A DNA stretch of 48,872 nt from Bacteroidales bacterium (GTDB taxonomy: Bacteria; Bacteroidota; Bacteroidia; Bacteroidales; UBA10428): positions 1 to 48,872 of the forward strand of contig JAFGTR010000086.1 in assembly GCA_016934055.1 (NCBI GenBank), read 5' to 3'. Every line of letters starts with the position of its first letter. Positions within the stretch are counted from its first letter, which is position 1. The notes beneath the pieces were generated by a model that saw nothing but the letters and a program-made list of their open reading frames with translations, made no database searches and was not told the DNA's origin. Both the position numbers and the translations under genes were made by a program. Shown piece after piece: positions 34,251 to 42,923 of this stretch.

Positions 34251-37200
34251 ATGAATATAGCATTTAGGGTCAGTATCCGCCATTGTTTCATAACAATCTT
34301 ATATTTTACTTTTCTTCAGCCGCTTCATGCGCAGAAAGATGCTGTGCGTTTCAAGCACTTTACAATAAATGAGGGTCTTTCACAAAACATGGTGGATTGT
34401 ATCCACAAGGATCAATACGGCTTCATGTGGTTCGGTACATGGAATGGCCTGAATAAATTTGACGGATATACCTTTTCTGTTTACAAACATAATGCGCATG
34501 ACCGAAACAGCATTTCAAACAATTTTATCTATTCAATTGCTGAGGATAAATTCGGGAATTTATGGATTGGCACGGCCAATGGATTGAATGTCTATCTTTA
34601 TTATGAGGACAGTTTCATCAACTATCTGAGTGTGCCTGAAGATGAAGCCTCAATTGCCAATAACAGGGTCAATGCAGTTATTACCGATAAAGAAGGGTAT
34701 ATATGGATCGGTACGGGCAAAGGAGTTGACAGGTTGCATGTTACCGGCAGATCAGGTGCCATTGATGAAATAAAACATTACCGCTCATTGTCACAGGGCG
34801 GTTCAGTCATCGGAGAGAATGTGCTGTCTCTCTATGAGGATCCTGATGGCAATATCTGGATTGGCACCACAAATGGTTTAAGTTGTCTTGATAATAAGCG
34901 TGAAAAATTCATCTCATTTCAGAACGACCTGCAGGATCCGCTAAGTTTGTCATATAATGAAGTATATGCGATACACAAAGACAGGCATGGATTTTTATGG
35001 GTGGGTACAACATACGGAATTGGCAGGATGGAAGACGAGTCAGGTGTCTTTCATAATTATTACTATGATCCGTCGAACCCGGCTTCTCTTGCACACAGTG
35101 CCATAAGAGATATTATAGAAGACGGGCAGGGAAACCTCATTATTGGCACATATGGTGGCGTAAGCATATACAACCGGGAGACGGACAATTTTACAAACCA
35201 CAGGCAGATTTTGGATGTTTCCTACAGCCTTAACAACGATTTTGTGAACTGCCTTTATTATGATGATGACGGCAATATATGGATAGGGACGGAGAGAGGC
35301 GGAATAAACAAGTATAACATTTACAGGAAGCATTTTGAATTTCTAGAACATGAACCCGGCCATGGAAAAGGACTCAGCCACCGGATTGTGAATTCTATAT
35401 GGGATGATGATGATTACCTGTGGATTGGCACTGCCGGAGGAGGATTGAACAAATACAACAAAAAGAATGAGGTTTTCACGTATTACCGGTATAATGTCAG
35501 TGATCCGACCTCGATCTCCAGTGATTTTATTACAACCATATGCAGAGATACGCAGGGGAATATCTGGATCGGTTCATGGAACGGAGGTTTGAATAAAATG
35601 CCACAGGAAAAAATTGAGGACGGTAAGTTTGTCCGGTATCAATACTCTCCGGTAGACACAACAAGTCTGATCAGTGATTTTGTGGCAACCATTGTTGAAG
35701 ATAAACAGGGAAATCTCTGGATAGGCACCCTGGGAGGTCTCGACAGGATGGACCCTGTTACCGGCCGCTTTGAACATTATACCGGCAGGGTTGGAGACAA
35801 GGTCGTGGATCAGGTCGGCTGCCTTCAGTTTGATCAGCATAATAATCTTTGGGTGGGTACCATACAGGGTTTATTTAAAATATTTGCCCGGCAGGACGGT
35901 GAGATTGATCTTCATGACCCTGACCTCGAATACTATGTATATGATCAGCAGGATACTGCAACGATCAGCGGAAACTACGTTATATCCATATGCATGGACA
36001 GCCGGAAAAAATTATGGTTTGGTACCTATGGCAATGGACTTAACATGCTTGTTCCGGGCTCAGATATAAACGGACGGGGCCGGTTTATTAGCTATACCGA
36101 GAAACACGGATTATCAAATAATGTCATCTACACCATCCTTGAAGATGATGCAGGCAATTTGTGGATGAGCACAGATAACGGTCTTTCATGTTTTAATCCG
36201 GAAAAGAAAACATTTCATAACTTTTATGCATCGGACGGTCTCCAGAGTAACCAGTTCTACTGGTCGGCCGGTTACAAAAACAAGCAGGGTAAATTGTTCT
36301 ACGGCAGTATGGATGGGCTGAATGCCTTCATGCCGAATGACATCTACGGGAATAAATCAATACCGCAAACGATTATAACAGATATTAAAATTTTCAACCG
36401 GTCAGTTAAGGTGGGAAGGGAATATAACGGAAGAGTGGTTCTTGAAAAGTCACTGGTCAATGCTGAAAAAATTACGCTTTCCTATAAGTCAAGAGAATTT
36501 TCAATTGAGTTTTCCGCATTGGATTACGATCAGCCTGAGAAGATCTTTTATGCATACAAAATGGACGGATTTGATGATGAATGGACATTTGTATCTTCAA
36601 ACCGGAGATTTGCAAGCTACACAAACCTGCCGGGGAAAAAGTATGTTTTCATGCTCAGGGCAGGGAATAGCGAAGGTTTTTGGAATGATGTCCCGACAGA
36701 ATTAAAAATACACATATTACCCCCGTTCTGGAAAACCTGGTGGTTTATCACCGGTATGTTCATGCTGGCAGGAAGTTTGATTTGGTTGATTTTCAGGATG
36801 AGAATATACAGCATTAACCAACAGAAACATATGCTGGAAAAACGTGTAGAGGAAAGAACAACGGCATTATCCAAAGCGAAGGAGTTACTTGAAGAAAAGC
36901 AGGAGGAAATAATGCTTCAGAATGAAGAGCTGTCAAGGCACAGGCATAACCTTGAAGATCTTGTTCGGGAAAGGACCATTGAACTTGAGAATGCCAGGAA
37001 GAAAGCCGAAGAAGCCGACAGGCTCAAGTCTGCTTTTCTTGCCAATATGAGCCATGAGATCCGTACGCCCATGAATGCCATTGTAGGATTTTCAAGTTTG
37101 TTGTTGTCAGACCTGACTGAAGACGAAGAAAAAAGATATATCGAGATCATCAACAATAACTGTGAAAACCTGATGGTTCTCATCAATGATATTCTGGATA

Positions 37201-38144
37201 TCTCACTTATTGAGGCAAACCAGATAAAAATCGAGCTGGTACCTTTTGATGTAATCCCTTTGCTTCAGGAACTTGAAAGCATATTTAAGCAAAAGAATCA
37301 GTCGGATATCGGTATTATGTTTCATAATCCTGATTCAGAGCCATTGATACTGGTTGCCGATCCTTTTCGTTTCAGGCAGGTTATGAATAACCTGTTGAGC
37401 AATGCTCTGAAATATACCGAAAAGGGAGACATAAAATTTGGCTATCAGATCCAAACAGGTAAAGTTGTTTTTTATGTGGAAGACAGCGGGATCGGCATTG
37501 ACAGCAAAGATTTTCTGAAGGTCTTTGATCAGTTCCAGAAACTTGAAACCAGTGCGACCAAACTTTATAAAGGAGCAGGCATTGGTTTGTCAATCAGCCG
37601 TAAACTTGTTGAAATGATGGGCGGGCAAATCTGGCTTGAATCGGAACCCGGTAAAGGATCTACATTCTATTTTAGTATACCCTTTGAGAAGAAGAATGTT
37701 AAGTCATTGGTAAAAATGAAAGGGATATTGGACAGATCTGCTGATGAAATACCTGATGTAAGTTTAATTATTGCAGAAGACGAGTCAACCAACTATCTTT
37801 TGCTTGAGAAGATACTGAAACCGCTGAAATACAAAATAAGCTGGGCCAGAAACGGCAAAGAGGCCGTGGAAATATTGAAAAATCATGATGGTTCAGGAAT
37901 CTCTCTTGTGATCATGGATATAAAAATGCCTGAAATGAACGGGATTGATGCTTTTCATGAGATCAGAAAAATCAACGCGGAAATTCCGGTTATTGCTGTC
38001 ACGGCATATGCCTCAGAGAACGAAAGGATTGAAATCATGCAACACGGTTTCACGGATTATATATCAAAGCCGTTAAATGCCAGTAATTTTGTTAATACTA
38101 TCAGGAATGTGCTGAGCATGCATGCAAGGAAAGGGGTGAGGTAA
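34251..38144 (+). CDS. Hybrid two-component sensor kinase with Reg_prop propellers and terminal receiver
   Basis: 1297 residues. Signal peptide (1-28, ending PLHAQ) is followed by at least a dozen Reg_prop repeats of the type [12 protein letters not shown] / [15 protein letters not shown], making two periplasmic seven-bladed propellers (about 30-735). A Y_Y_Y domain follows (about 740-815, [12 protein letters not shown]), one membrane helix (about 828-848), and a coiled coil (about 850-925). The HisKA domain has His935 in [14 protein letters not shown]. The HATPase domain has [20 protein letters not shown] and GAGIGLSIS. The C-terminal receiver has phospho-acceptor Asp1223 in [12 protein letters not shown], then AVTAYA and ISKPL. 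Unlike classical HTCS regulators of glycan use it ends after the receiver, with no AraC-type DNA-binding domain, so the output must pass to another protein. No glycan-use locus is adjacent. Confidence 0.95.
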   Translation: MNIAFRVSIRHCFITILYFTFLQPLHAQKDAVRFKHFTINEGLSQNMVDCIHKDQYGFMWFGTWNGLNKFDGYTFSVYKHNAHDRNSISNNFIYSIAEDKFGNLWIGTANGLNVYLYYEDSFINYLSVPEDEASIANNRVNAVITDKEGYIWIGTGKGVDRLHVTGRSGAIDEIKHYRSLSQGGSVIGENVLSLYEDPDGNIWIGTTNGLSCLDNKREKFISFQNDLQDPLSLSYNEVYAIHKDRHGFLWVGTTYGIGRMEDESGVFHNYYYDPSNPASLAHSAIRDIIEDGQGNLIIGTYGGVSIYNRETDNFTNHRQILDVSYSLNNDFVNCLYYDDDGNIWIGTERGGINKYNIYRKHFEFLEHEPGHGKGLSHRIVNSIWDDDDYLWIGTAGGGLNKYNKKNEVFTYYRYNVSDPTSISSDFITTICRDTQGNIWIGSWNGGLNKMPQEKIEDGKFVRYQYSPVDTTSLISDFVATIVEDKQGNLWIGTLGGLDRMDPVTGRFEHYTGRVGDKVVDQVGCLQFDQHNNLWVGTIQGLFKIFARQDGEIDLHDPDLEYYVYDQQDTATISGNYVISICMDSRKKLWFGTYGNGLNMLVPGSDINGRGRFISYTEKHGLSNNVIYTILEDDAGNLWMSTDNGLSCFNPEKKTFHNFYASDGLQSNQFYWSAGYKNKQGKLFYGSMDGLNAFMPNDIYGNKSIPQTIITDIKIFNRSVKVGREYNGRVVLEKSLVNAEKITLSYKSREFSIEFSALDYDQPEKIFYAYKMDGFDDEWTFVSSNRRFASYTNLPGKKYVFMLRAGNSEGFWNDVPTELKIHILPPFWKTWWFITGMFMLAGSLIWLIFRMRIYSINQQKHMLEKRVEERTTALSKAKELLEEKQEEIMLQNEELSRHRHNLEDLVRERTIELENARKKAEEADRLKSAFLANMSHEIRTPMNAIVGFSSLLLSDLTEDEEKRYIEIINNNCENLMVLINDILDISLIEANQIKIELVPFDVIPLLQELESIFKQKNQSDIGIMFHNPDSEPLILVADPFRFRQVMNNLLSNALKYTEKGDIKFGYQIQTGKVVFYVEDSGIGIDSKDFLKVFDQFQKLETSATKLYKGAGIGLSISRKLVEMMGGQIWLESEPGKGSTFYFSIPFEKKNVKSLVKMKGILDRSADEIPDVSLIIAEDESTNYLLLEKILKPLKYKISWARNGKEAVEILKNHDGSGISLVIMDIKMPEMNGIDAFHEIRKINAEIPVIAVTAYASENERIEIMQHGFTDYISKPLNASNFVNTIRNVLSMHARKGVR

Positions 38145-38223
38145 TGAACGATAATCTTTGGTTTTTGACAGTAAGGGTTGTATGTTACCGGTTGAGGTTG
38201 CTTGCCTGTAAGTGTTTCTTGTG

Positions 38224-38299
38224 GTCATACAGTCTTGTAGTCATGCAATCCTATGGTGTGTCAGTCTTTGATCTTTAATCTAAAATCTTTAGTCTTAAA
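38224..38299. repeat. 8-bp GTC-word and 7-bp TCTTNNN arrays in a convergent spacer
   Basis: In the 212-base spacer after the kinase gene, 8-mers GTCATACA, GTCTTGTA, GTCATGCA, ATCCTATG, GTGTGTCA run from 38224 to 38263. The 7-mers TCTTTGA, TCTTTAA, TCTAAAA, TCTTTAG, TCTTAAA follow at 38265-38299. Same order and strand as the other convergent spacers; the GGTCAAGAAG joint is missing here. Confidence 0.85.
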
Positions 38300-38334
38300 A
38301 AAAACTGTCAGACACCCCGGGGCATCTGACAGTT
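38297..38334 (-). terminator. Rho-independent terminator of mscL
   Basis: AACTGTCAGA (38303-38312) pairs with TCTGACAGTT (38325-38334), extended by the CCCC/GGGG core. On the minus strand a run of T follows (the A run at 38297-38304). It sits 23 bases after the mscL stop and shares its stem with the htpG terminator. It may also stop the kinase transcript from the other side. Confidence 0.87.
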
Positions 38335-38356
38335 AAAAAGGCATTATAATGTGTTT

Positions 38357-38770
38357 TTATTTTTTCAGGAGATCCCTGATCTCAGTTAGCAATTCCTGGT
38401 CTTTGGTCGGGGCCGGTGGTGCGGCGGGAGCTTCCTCTTCCTTTTTCTTCAGGCTGTTCATGGCTTTGATCATCATGAAAACGACAATAGCAATAATTAG
38501 AAAATCAACGGCTGTTTGTATGAAAGTGCCATAGTTAAGAGTCACTGCCGGAATAACCTCTCCCAGTTCATCAACAGTTTCCTGTTTCAGAACGGCCTTC
38601 ATATCGGTGAAGTCAATACCGCCGAGCAGCAAACCAATGGGAGGCATAATGACATCACTGACCAGTGAAGCTATTATTTTACCGAATGCTGTGCCAATGA
38701 TAATACCAATGGCCATGTCCATCATATTGCCTTTTACGGCAAATTGCTTGAATTCTTGTACTAGTTTCAT
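38357..38770 (-). CDS. mscL: Large-conductance mechanosensitive channel
   Basis: 137 residues, the usual MscL length. Two transmembrane helices: M1 at about 15-45 ([32 protein letters not shown]) and M2 at about 80-102 ([21 protein letters not shown]). The periplasmic loop between them and the C-terminal cytoplasmic bundle ([28 protein letters not shown]) are all present. The homopentamer opens at high membrane tension to release solutes on hypo-osmotic shock. Monocistronic between its own terminator and a short upstream spacer. Confidence 0.97.
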   Translation of the reverse strand: MKLVQEFKQFAVKGNMMDMAIGIIIGTAFGKIIASLVSDVIMPPIGLLLGGIDFTDMKAVLKQETVDELGEVIPAVTLNYGTFIQTAVDFLIIAIVVFMMIKAMNSLKKKEEEAPAAPPAPTKDQELLTEIRDLLKK

Positions 38771-38811
38771 TTTTACGTTAAGATTAGTTAATGGATTATT
38801 GTAAATTCAGG

Positions 38812-39729
38812 TTAGAATTTTGCGGTAAAGCCTATGCCCAGTATCTCCTTGAACTGTATCTTGGATTTGACTTCCTTAGTTGCACCATTATCCAGTTCTT
38901 CAAGAATGGCAATATCATCGTCGTATATCAGCTGTGTTGATAAGGAGGCTCCGATGAATTTGGTGATCTTCATAGTCAGCAGCGTCTCCCAGTTTATATC
39001 AATATTCTGGGGATTATGCAGGTAATTGGAGAAGAAATCAGCCTTGGTGGCAAAATTGATATTTTCAACCAGATCCTTTTTAAAGGCCAGCCTCAGGTAA
39101 CCCCCGAATTCCACACGTGACTTTTTGCCCGGATCAACACCAAAGGCGCCGGCATCAGCCAGAACCTGGTTATTCACGAAGGTGACCTTTGCGGATAAAG
39201 GGGCGATGAATGCCGTAAACACGTCACCGGGTTTGTAATCGAGCCCTATGGCTCCCAATAAATAAGCCGGGGCCAGTAATGCTGAAATAACACTGTCGTC
39301 AGGATAGTTATAACCATCAGTCATCTGGGTCCTGAAATTTAACAGGGCAGAATAATACCACGATTTGAATGCATGCTGACCGTATTTGGAAAATAAATCA
39401 AATTTGTCATCGGTCTTCTGGATATCAGCATCTTTTTGTTTGAGCAGACCATAACCAATATCAAGACTATTGTCCCAAACCGATTTGCCCTTTTTATAAT
39501 TGGCAAAAAAACTGGCAAGGCCATTAACTGAATATGATCCGATACCTCCGGCTGCCCAGTTTGTAAGGGAAGTCTGGGAAAAGTTCAAAAAGAGGGCTCC
39601 CCCTTTTTTCCATCCTTCGATCGTATCGGCAGATTGGGTGCGGAGTTTTTCCTCTGCTTCGGTTAACTGCGCATTCATAGTCTGAAATGCAAAGCATAAA
39701 CCAAAAATTAAAAACACGTATTTCTTCAT
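38812..39729 (-). CDS. DUF3078-like exported protein
   Basis: 305 residues, signal peptide MKKYVFLIFGLCFAFQTMNA. The start of the mature chain includes GWKKGGALFLNFSQTSLTNWAAGGIGSYS, the hallmark of the Bacteroidota DUF3078 family, and the rest is strand-rich with aromatic ends (GYGLLKQKD, FDLFSKYGQHAF, WYYSALLNFRT, VEFGGYLRLAFKKDL) finishing GIGFTAKF. The pattern fits an outer-membrane beta-barrel. The biological role is not known. It is encoded just upstream of mscL on the same strand with a 41-base gap. Confidence 0.87.
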   Translation of the reverse strand: MKKYVFLIFGLCFAFQTMNAQLTEAEEKLRTQSADTIEGWKKGGALFLNFSQTSLTNWAAGGIGSYSVNGLASFFANYKKGKSVWDNSLDIGYGLLKQKDADIQKTDDKFDLFSKYGQHAFKSWYYSALLNFRTQMTDGYNYPDDSVISALLAPAYLLGAIGLDYKPGDVFTAFIAPLSAKVTFVNNQVLADAGAFGVDPGKKSRVEFGGYLRLAFKKDLVENINFATKADFFSNYLHNPQNIDINWETLLTMKITKFIGASLSTQLIYDDDIAILEELDNGATKEVKSKIQFKEILGIGFTAKF

Positions 39730-39915
39730 AGTATGATAGATTTAGTGGATATAAATTAAATATAACCAACAAAATTGAATAATCATTGCTTTTTTAAACA
39801 TTTTGTTTATTGAACAAAGACCAAATTGAATTAATAGGGGTATATCACATAAAATTATTTATGCTGTATGGCATTCATAGCATGCGAAATCAATATTGTT
39901 TTTTTTAATTCATTC

Positions 39916-39946
39916 TTGATTATTATTTAAATTTTCATTAAATTTG
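39916..39946 (+). promoter_or_regulatory. Promoter of the PerR-like / peroxiredoxin operon
   Basis: TTG at 39916-39918, a 20-base spacer, and TAAATTTG at 39939-39946 (exact TAnnTTTG). Predicted start of transcription is near 39953, 37 bases before the ATG. The surrounding A+T-rich sequence ATTATTTAAATTTTCATTAAAT resembles a Fur/PerR-box half-palindrome and could allow autoregulation, though this was not scored. The rest of the 260-base divergent spacer (39730-39915) shows no other feature. Confidence 0.6.
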
Positions 39947-39989
39947 ATTATTCTTTTATGAGAATAAATCTCTTTAGAAAATTAATATT

Positions 39990-40409
39990 ATGAATATTAC
40001 AATATTAAAAAACAGGCTGGTTGAAAAAGGGCTCAGGGTTACACCACAACGGGTGGCTATTCTTGAAGCTGTTGAGCGGCTCCATAATCATCCTACGGCA
40101 GAAAAGATATTTGAATATATCAGAAAAAAATTCCCCAATGTAGCAGAAGGGACTGTTTATAAAGTTCTTGACACCCTGGTATCCAATCAGCTGATCAGAA
40201 AGGTCAATACCGAAAAGGATATCATGCGGTATGACGCCATACTGGAAAATCATCATCATTTATATTGCCGAGAATCTGACAGGATTGAAGATTATTTCGA
40301 TGAAGAACTTAATAAGGTGATAGAAAAACATTTTAAAAACAAAATGATACCTGGTTTTAAAGTTGAAGAGATCAGGCTTCAATTGATTGGTAAGTTTAAT
40401 ACCCGTTAA
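39990..40409 (+). CDS. PerR/Fur-family metalloregulator lacking most structural-zinc cysteines
   Basis: 139-residue winged-helix repressor. The DNA-binding part is at 1-80 (GLRVTPQRVAILEAVERLHNHPTAEKIFEYI, GTVYKVLDTLV). The five residues that bind the regulatory metal in B. subtilis PerR are all present at a constant offset of three: His34, Asp82, His88, His90 and Asp101, which argues for a peroxide-sensing PerR rather than iron-sensing Fur. Of the four cysteines that hold the structural zinc, only Cys93 remains; the next is Ser96 and the C-terminal pair is absent. It heads an operon with a DUF454 protein and a peroxiredoxin, consistent with peroxide control. Confidence 0.92.
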   Translation: MNITILKNRLVEKGLRVTPQRVAILEAVERLHNHPTAEKIFEYIRKKFPNVAEGTVYKVLDTLVSNQLIRKVNTEKDIMRYDAILENHHHLYCRESDRIEDYFDEELNKVIEKHFKNKMIPGFKVEEIRLQLIGKFNTR

Positions 40410-40427
40410 TCTAATCAGATATAATCC

Positions 40428-40805
40428 ATGCAAAAGGCAGTGCTCATTACGTTAGGAACGATTTCACTTGGTTTCGGAATTGTTGGGATTTTTGTTCCGG
40501 GTTTACCCACCACACCATTTCTTTTATTAACGGCCGGATTGTATGTACGCAGTTCAGAACGACTTTATCAGAGATTAATCAGCAACAGGTATGTCGGACC
40601 ATACATTCTTGAATTTCAGCGAAATAAAGGATTGACATTAAAAGCAAAACTGGGTTCAATTTTTTTGATGTGGTTGATGATATTTGTTTCTGCCTTTGTT
40701 TTTATTCAGTCAATAATCTTGAAAATTATTCTTTTATGCCTGGGTGTCATAGGTACCATTGTTATGGGGTTTGTGCTGCCAACCATTCATCATAACCGTA
40801 AATAG
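40428..40805 (+). CDS. YbaN/DUF454-family inner-membrane protein
   Basis: 125 residues with hydrophobic segments at about 5-25 (LITLGTISLGFGIVGIFVPGLPTTPFLLLTAGLYVRSSERLY spans the conserved family core), about 72-95 and about 98-118. The GIFVPGLPTTPFLLL motif and the RSSERLYQRLISN stretch are typical of the DUF454/YbaN family. Function unknown. It lies 18 bases after the PerR-like gene and before the peroxiredoxin, so it may be part of the oxidative-stress response by association. Confidence 0.9.
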   Translation: MQKAVLITLGTISLGFGIVGIFVPGLPTTPFLLLTAGLYVRSSERLYQRLISNRYVGPYILEFQRNKGLTLKAKLGSIFLMWLMIFVSAFVFIQSIILKIILLCLGVIGTIVMGFVLPTIHHNRK

Positions 40806-40854
40806 GGTCAGCAAAATAATTTCAATCAATTCATATCAATTTAAAACTAAAACA

Positions 40855-41568
40855 ATGATTATGGAAGAAAATCAAGTTGTTTCGATGCCGCGGATCGGTG
40901 ATCCGGCACCCGAGTTTAAAGCTGTTACAACCCAGGGAAATATAAACTTTCCTGCTGATTACAAAGGAAGCTGGGTTATTTTGTTCAGTCACCCTGCTGA
41001 TTTTACGCCGGTTTGTACCTCTGAGTTCATGACTTTTGCCTCCATGGAAGCAAAATTCAATGAAGCCAACTGCAAGCTTGTAGGCCTTTCGGTAGACGGG
41101 CTGTATAGCCACATTGCCTGGCTGAGGACCATTAAGGACAAGATTGAATACAAGGGCATGAAAGATGTTGAAGTCAAATTTCCTTTAATTGAAGATATTA
41201 CCATGGAAGTGGCCACAAAATATGGTATGATACAACCCGGTGAAAGCAATACAAAAGCTGTAAGGGCTGTTTTCTATATCGACCCGAAGGGTGTCATTCG
41301 TACCATTATTTATTATCCGCTGAGTATGGGCAGAAATTTTGATGAGTTGTACCGTGTTCTGATTGGCTTGCAGACCGCTGATGCCTTTTCAGTGGCACTT
41401 CCGGCCGACTGGCGTCCGGGCGACGATGTGATTGTTCCGACAGCCGGCTCCTGCGGTGTTGCCAAAGAACGTATGGAAAGCAAAGATGAGATGCATTGTT
41501 ATGATTGGTTCTTCTGCACCAAACCTCTCGATAAGGACAAGGTGTTGAAAACCGTTCTGAAAAAATAA
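40855..41568 (+). CDS. Peroxiredoxin of the Prx6/archaeal type
   Basis: Start at ATG 40855 or 40861 (MEENQ); the open frame further upstream overlaps the previous gene and is not used. About 235-237 residues, longer than AhpC because of a C-terminal arm. The peroxidatic Cys lies in FSHPADFTPVCTSEF (residue 54, counting from 40855). Other cysteines follow in the arm (GSCGVAKERM, HCYDWFFCTKPL), where archaeal enzymes of this class form intramolecular disulfides. It reduces H2O2 and alkyl hydroperoxides. A strong terminator follows at 41582-41610. Last gene of the PerR-like operon. Confidence 0.95.
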   Translation: MIMEENQVVSMPRIGDPAPEFKAVTTQGNINFPADYKGSWVILFSHPADFTPVCTSEFMTFASMEAKFNEANCKLVGLSVDGLYSHIAWLRTIKDKIEYKGMKDVEVKFPLIEDITMEVATKYGMIQPGESNTKAVRAVFYIDPKGVIRTIIYYPLSMGRNFDELYRVLIGLQTADAFSVALPADWRPGDDVIVPTAGSCGVAKERMESKDEMHCYDWFFCTKPLDKDKVLKTVLKK

Positions 41569-41581
41569 GAATTCAGATTTG

Positions 41582-41610
41582 AAAAGGGGGTGGGATGACC
41601 ACCCTTTTTT
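41582..41610 (+). terminator. Rho-independent terminator after the peroxiredoxin gene
   Basis: AAAAGGGGGTGG pairs with CCACCCTTTTTT around a short GATGA-type loop, followed by more T-rich bases. It lies 14 bases after the stop codon. Confidence 0.85.
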
Positions 41611-41650
41611 ATTTGATGATTTGCTGACCTGCCCGACGGCAGGCAGGCCC

Positions 41651-41682
41651 TCAAATCTTCAAACCTTCAAATTTTCAAATGA
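41651..41682. repeat. 8-bp word array TCAAANNT
   Basis: Four 8-mers in a row: TCAAATCT, TCAAACCT, TCAAATTT, TCAAATGA. A small G/C palindrome (CCTGCCCGACGGCAGG, 41630-41645) precedes it. The array lies directly before the AraC-type gene and may overlap its promoter. Confidence 0.85.
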
Positions 41683-41696
41683 ATCTCATTTTGCAT

Positions 41697-41704
41697 TATC
41701 TTTA
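41697..41704 (+). promoter_or_regulatory. Candidate -7 element (TATCTTTA) for the AraC-type regulator
   Basis: One mismatch to TAnnTTTG, with TTTC 20 bases upstream (41673-41676) as a possible -33. It ends five bases before the ATG, so the message would be nearly leaderless, or the real start is further downstream. Confidence 0.35.
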
Positions 41705-41709
41705 TCCCC

Positions 41710-42792
41710 ATGGAAACTATAGCCTGGGTCGGTTTTTCTCAAAGCCTCTTCGCCGCATTGTTAATAATGACGAAGAGAGAATGGACTGTGTCGGATAAAC
41801 TTTTATCAGGATGGCTTTGTTTACTGGCCATTGAATTTTTAACCTGCGCCCTCGATTATAATATTTTTGGCAAGCCATTACTTTCGAGTTCATTTCTCTT
41901 GTTTAATCCGGCTTTTTATCTTTATATCTCATCACTGACGAACAAAGATTTTCACCTGAAATACATCCAGCTTTTACACTTATTGCCATTCCTCTTTTTC
42001 GAAGTTGGCGCCTACGTTATCCAGGAAACGATTGCCGTGCAGTCATTCCTGCGAAGTGATACAACCCTGGGCTTTCGCCTGGCTTTTGGCGTGGCAAATA
42101 TTATTTCATATGTTGTTTACAATTATCTTAGCCTTCGACAGGTCATACAGCACAGGAAAAATATATTCAACGAATTTTCAACCATCGAAAACTATATCAG
42201 CCTTGGATGGTTGCTTTTTATCATTGTCTTTTATACGACTTATTGTTCGGTTTCATTTATTATAGGGATAACAGTTGTGTTTCAGGGGACTAATCTGGTT
42301 CTGCCTCATATTTTTAACTATGCCGCTTTGCTTTTCCTGATTTATGCTCTCGGGTTTTACGGACTCTGGCAGAAGCCAATATTTACAAAAATAACAGATG
42401 AGGAAATGCAGCAGCGCTATAAATATTCGGCCCTTTCCATGCGAAAAAAGAAAGATATTAAGAATAAGATCATTGGTTTTTTTGACGATACCAAACCATA
42501 CCTGCAAAGTGATCTCAACATGGATATTCTTTCCGAAGCCTTGCAGGTCCCAAAACATCATTTAACAGAAGTGTTAAACACTGAGATAGGTAAGAATTTC
42601 TTTCAGTTTGTTAACGGATACCGGGTTGAGGCTGTGAAAGCCATGCTGGCCGATAAGAAAAACTTTTATTCCATTGAAGCCATCGGATACGAATGCGGGT
42701 TTAACAGCAAATCATCTTTCTTTACCGTGTTTAAGAACCTTACAGGTCAGACGCCACTTGAATATAGAAATTCACTATCCGAAGTGAGTTAG
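41710..42792 (+). CDS. AraC-type regulator with N-terminal multi-pass membrane domain
   Basis: 360 residues. The N-terminal 230 residues contain seven hydrophobic helices (for example FSQSLFAALLIMT, LSGWLCLLAIEFLTCAL, LLPFLFFEVGAYVI, ILFAFGVANIISYVVYN-like, LGWLLFIIVFYTTYC, FNYAALLFLIYALGFYGLW). The AraC DNA-binding domain occupies about 265-355: DILSEALQVPKHHLTEVLNTEIGKNFFQFVNGYRV (first HTH) and SIEAIGYECGFNSKSSFFTVFKNLTGQTPLEYR (second HTH, family signature). Such proteins sense a signal at the inner membrane and switch nearby genes directly. The downstream barrel-MMPL-LolA set is the likely target, an inference from position. Confidence 0.93.
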   Translation: METIAWVGFSQSLFAALLIMTKREWTVSDKLLSGWLCLLAIEFLTCALDYNIFGKPLLSSSFLLFNPAFYLYISSLTNKDFHLKYIQLLHLLPFLFFEVGAYVIQETIAVQSFLRSDTTLGFRLAFGVANIISYVVYNYLSLRQVIQHRKNIFNEFSTIENYISLGWLLFIIVFYTTYCSVSFIIGITVVFQGTNLVLPHIFNYAALLFLIYALGFYGLWQKPIFTKITDEEMQQRYKYSALSMRKKKDIKNKIIGFFDDTKPYLQSDLNMDILSEALQVPKHHLTEVLNTEIGKNFFQFVNGYRVEAVKAMLADKKNFYSIEAIGYECGFNSKSSFFTVFKNLTGQTPLEYRNSLSEVS

Positions 42793-42923
42793 CCCTTACA
42801 GGTTCAATCTTTCAAAATTGAAAAGTTGAACAACAAATTTCGGTTCGACTTTTAAATAATAAACCTTCCTCAGTTGATTTGACGGTAATTTTAACATGAT
42901 GTTCATTTTAACATAAAATCATC

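Noticed and set aside
41635..41709. CTTCAAATTTTCAAA array as a Fur/PerR operator
   Set aside because: It is an 8-bp tandem word array rather than a palindrome, and it precedes the AraC gene rather than the peroxide operon.
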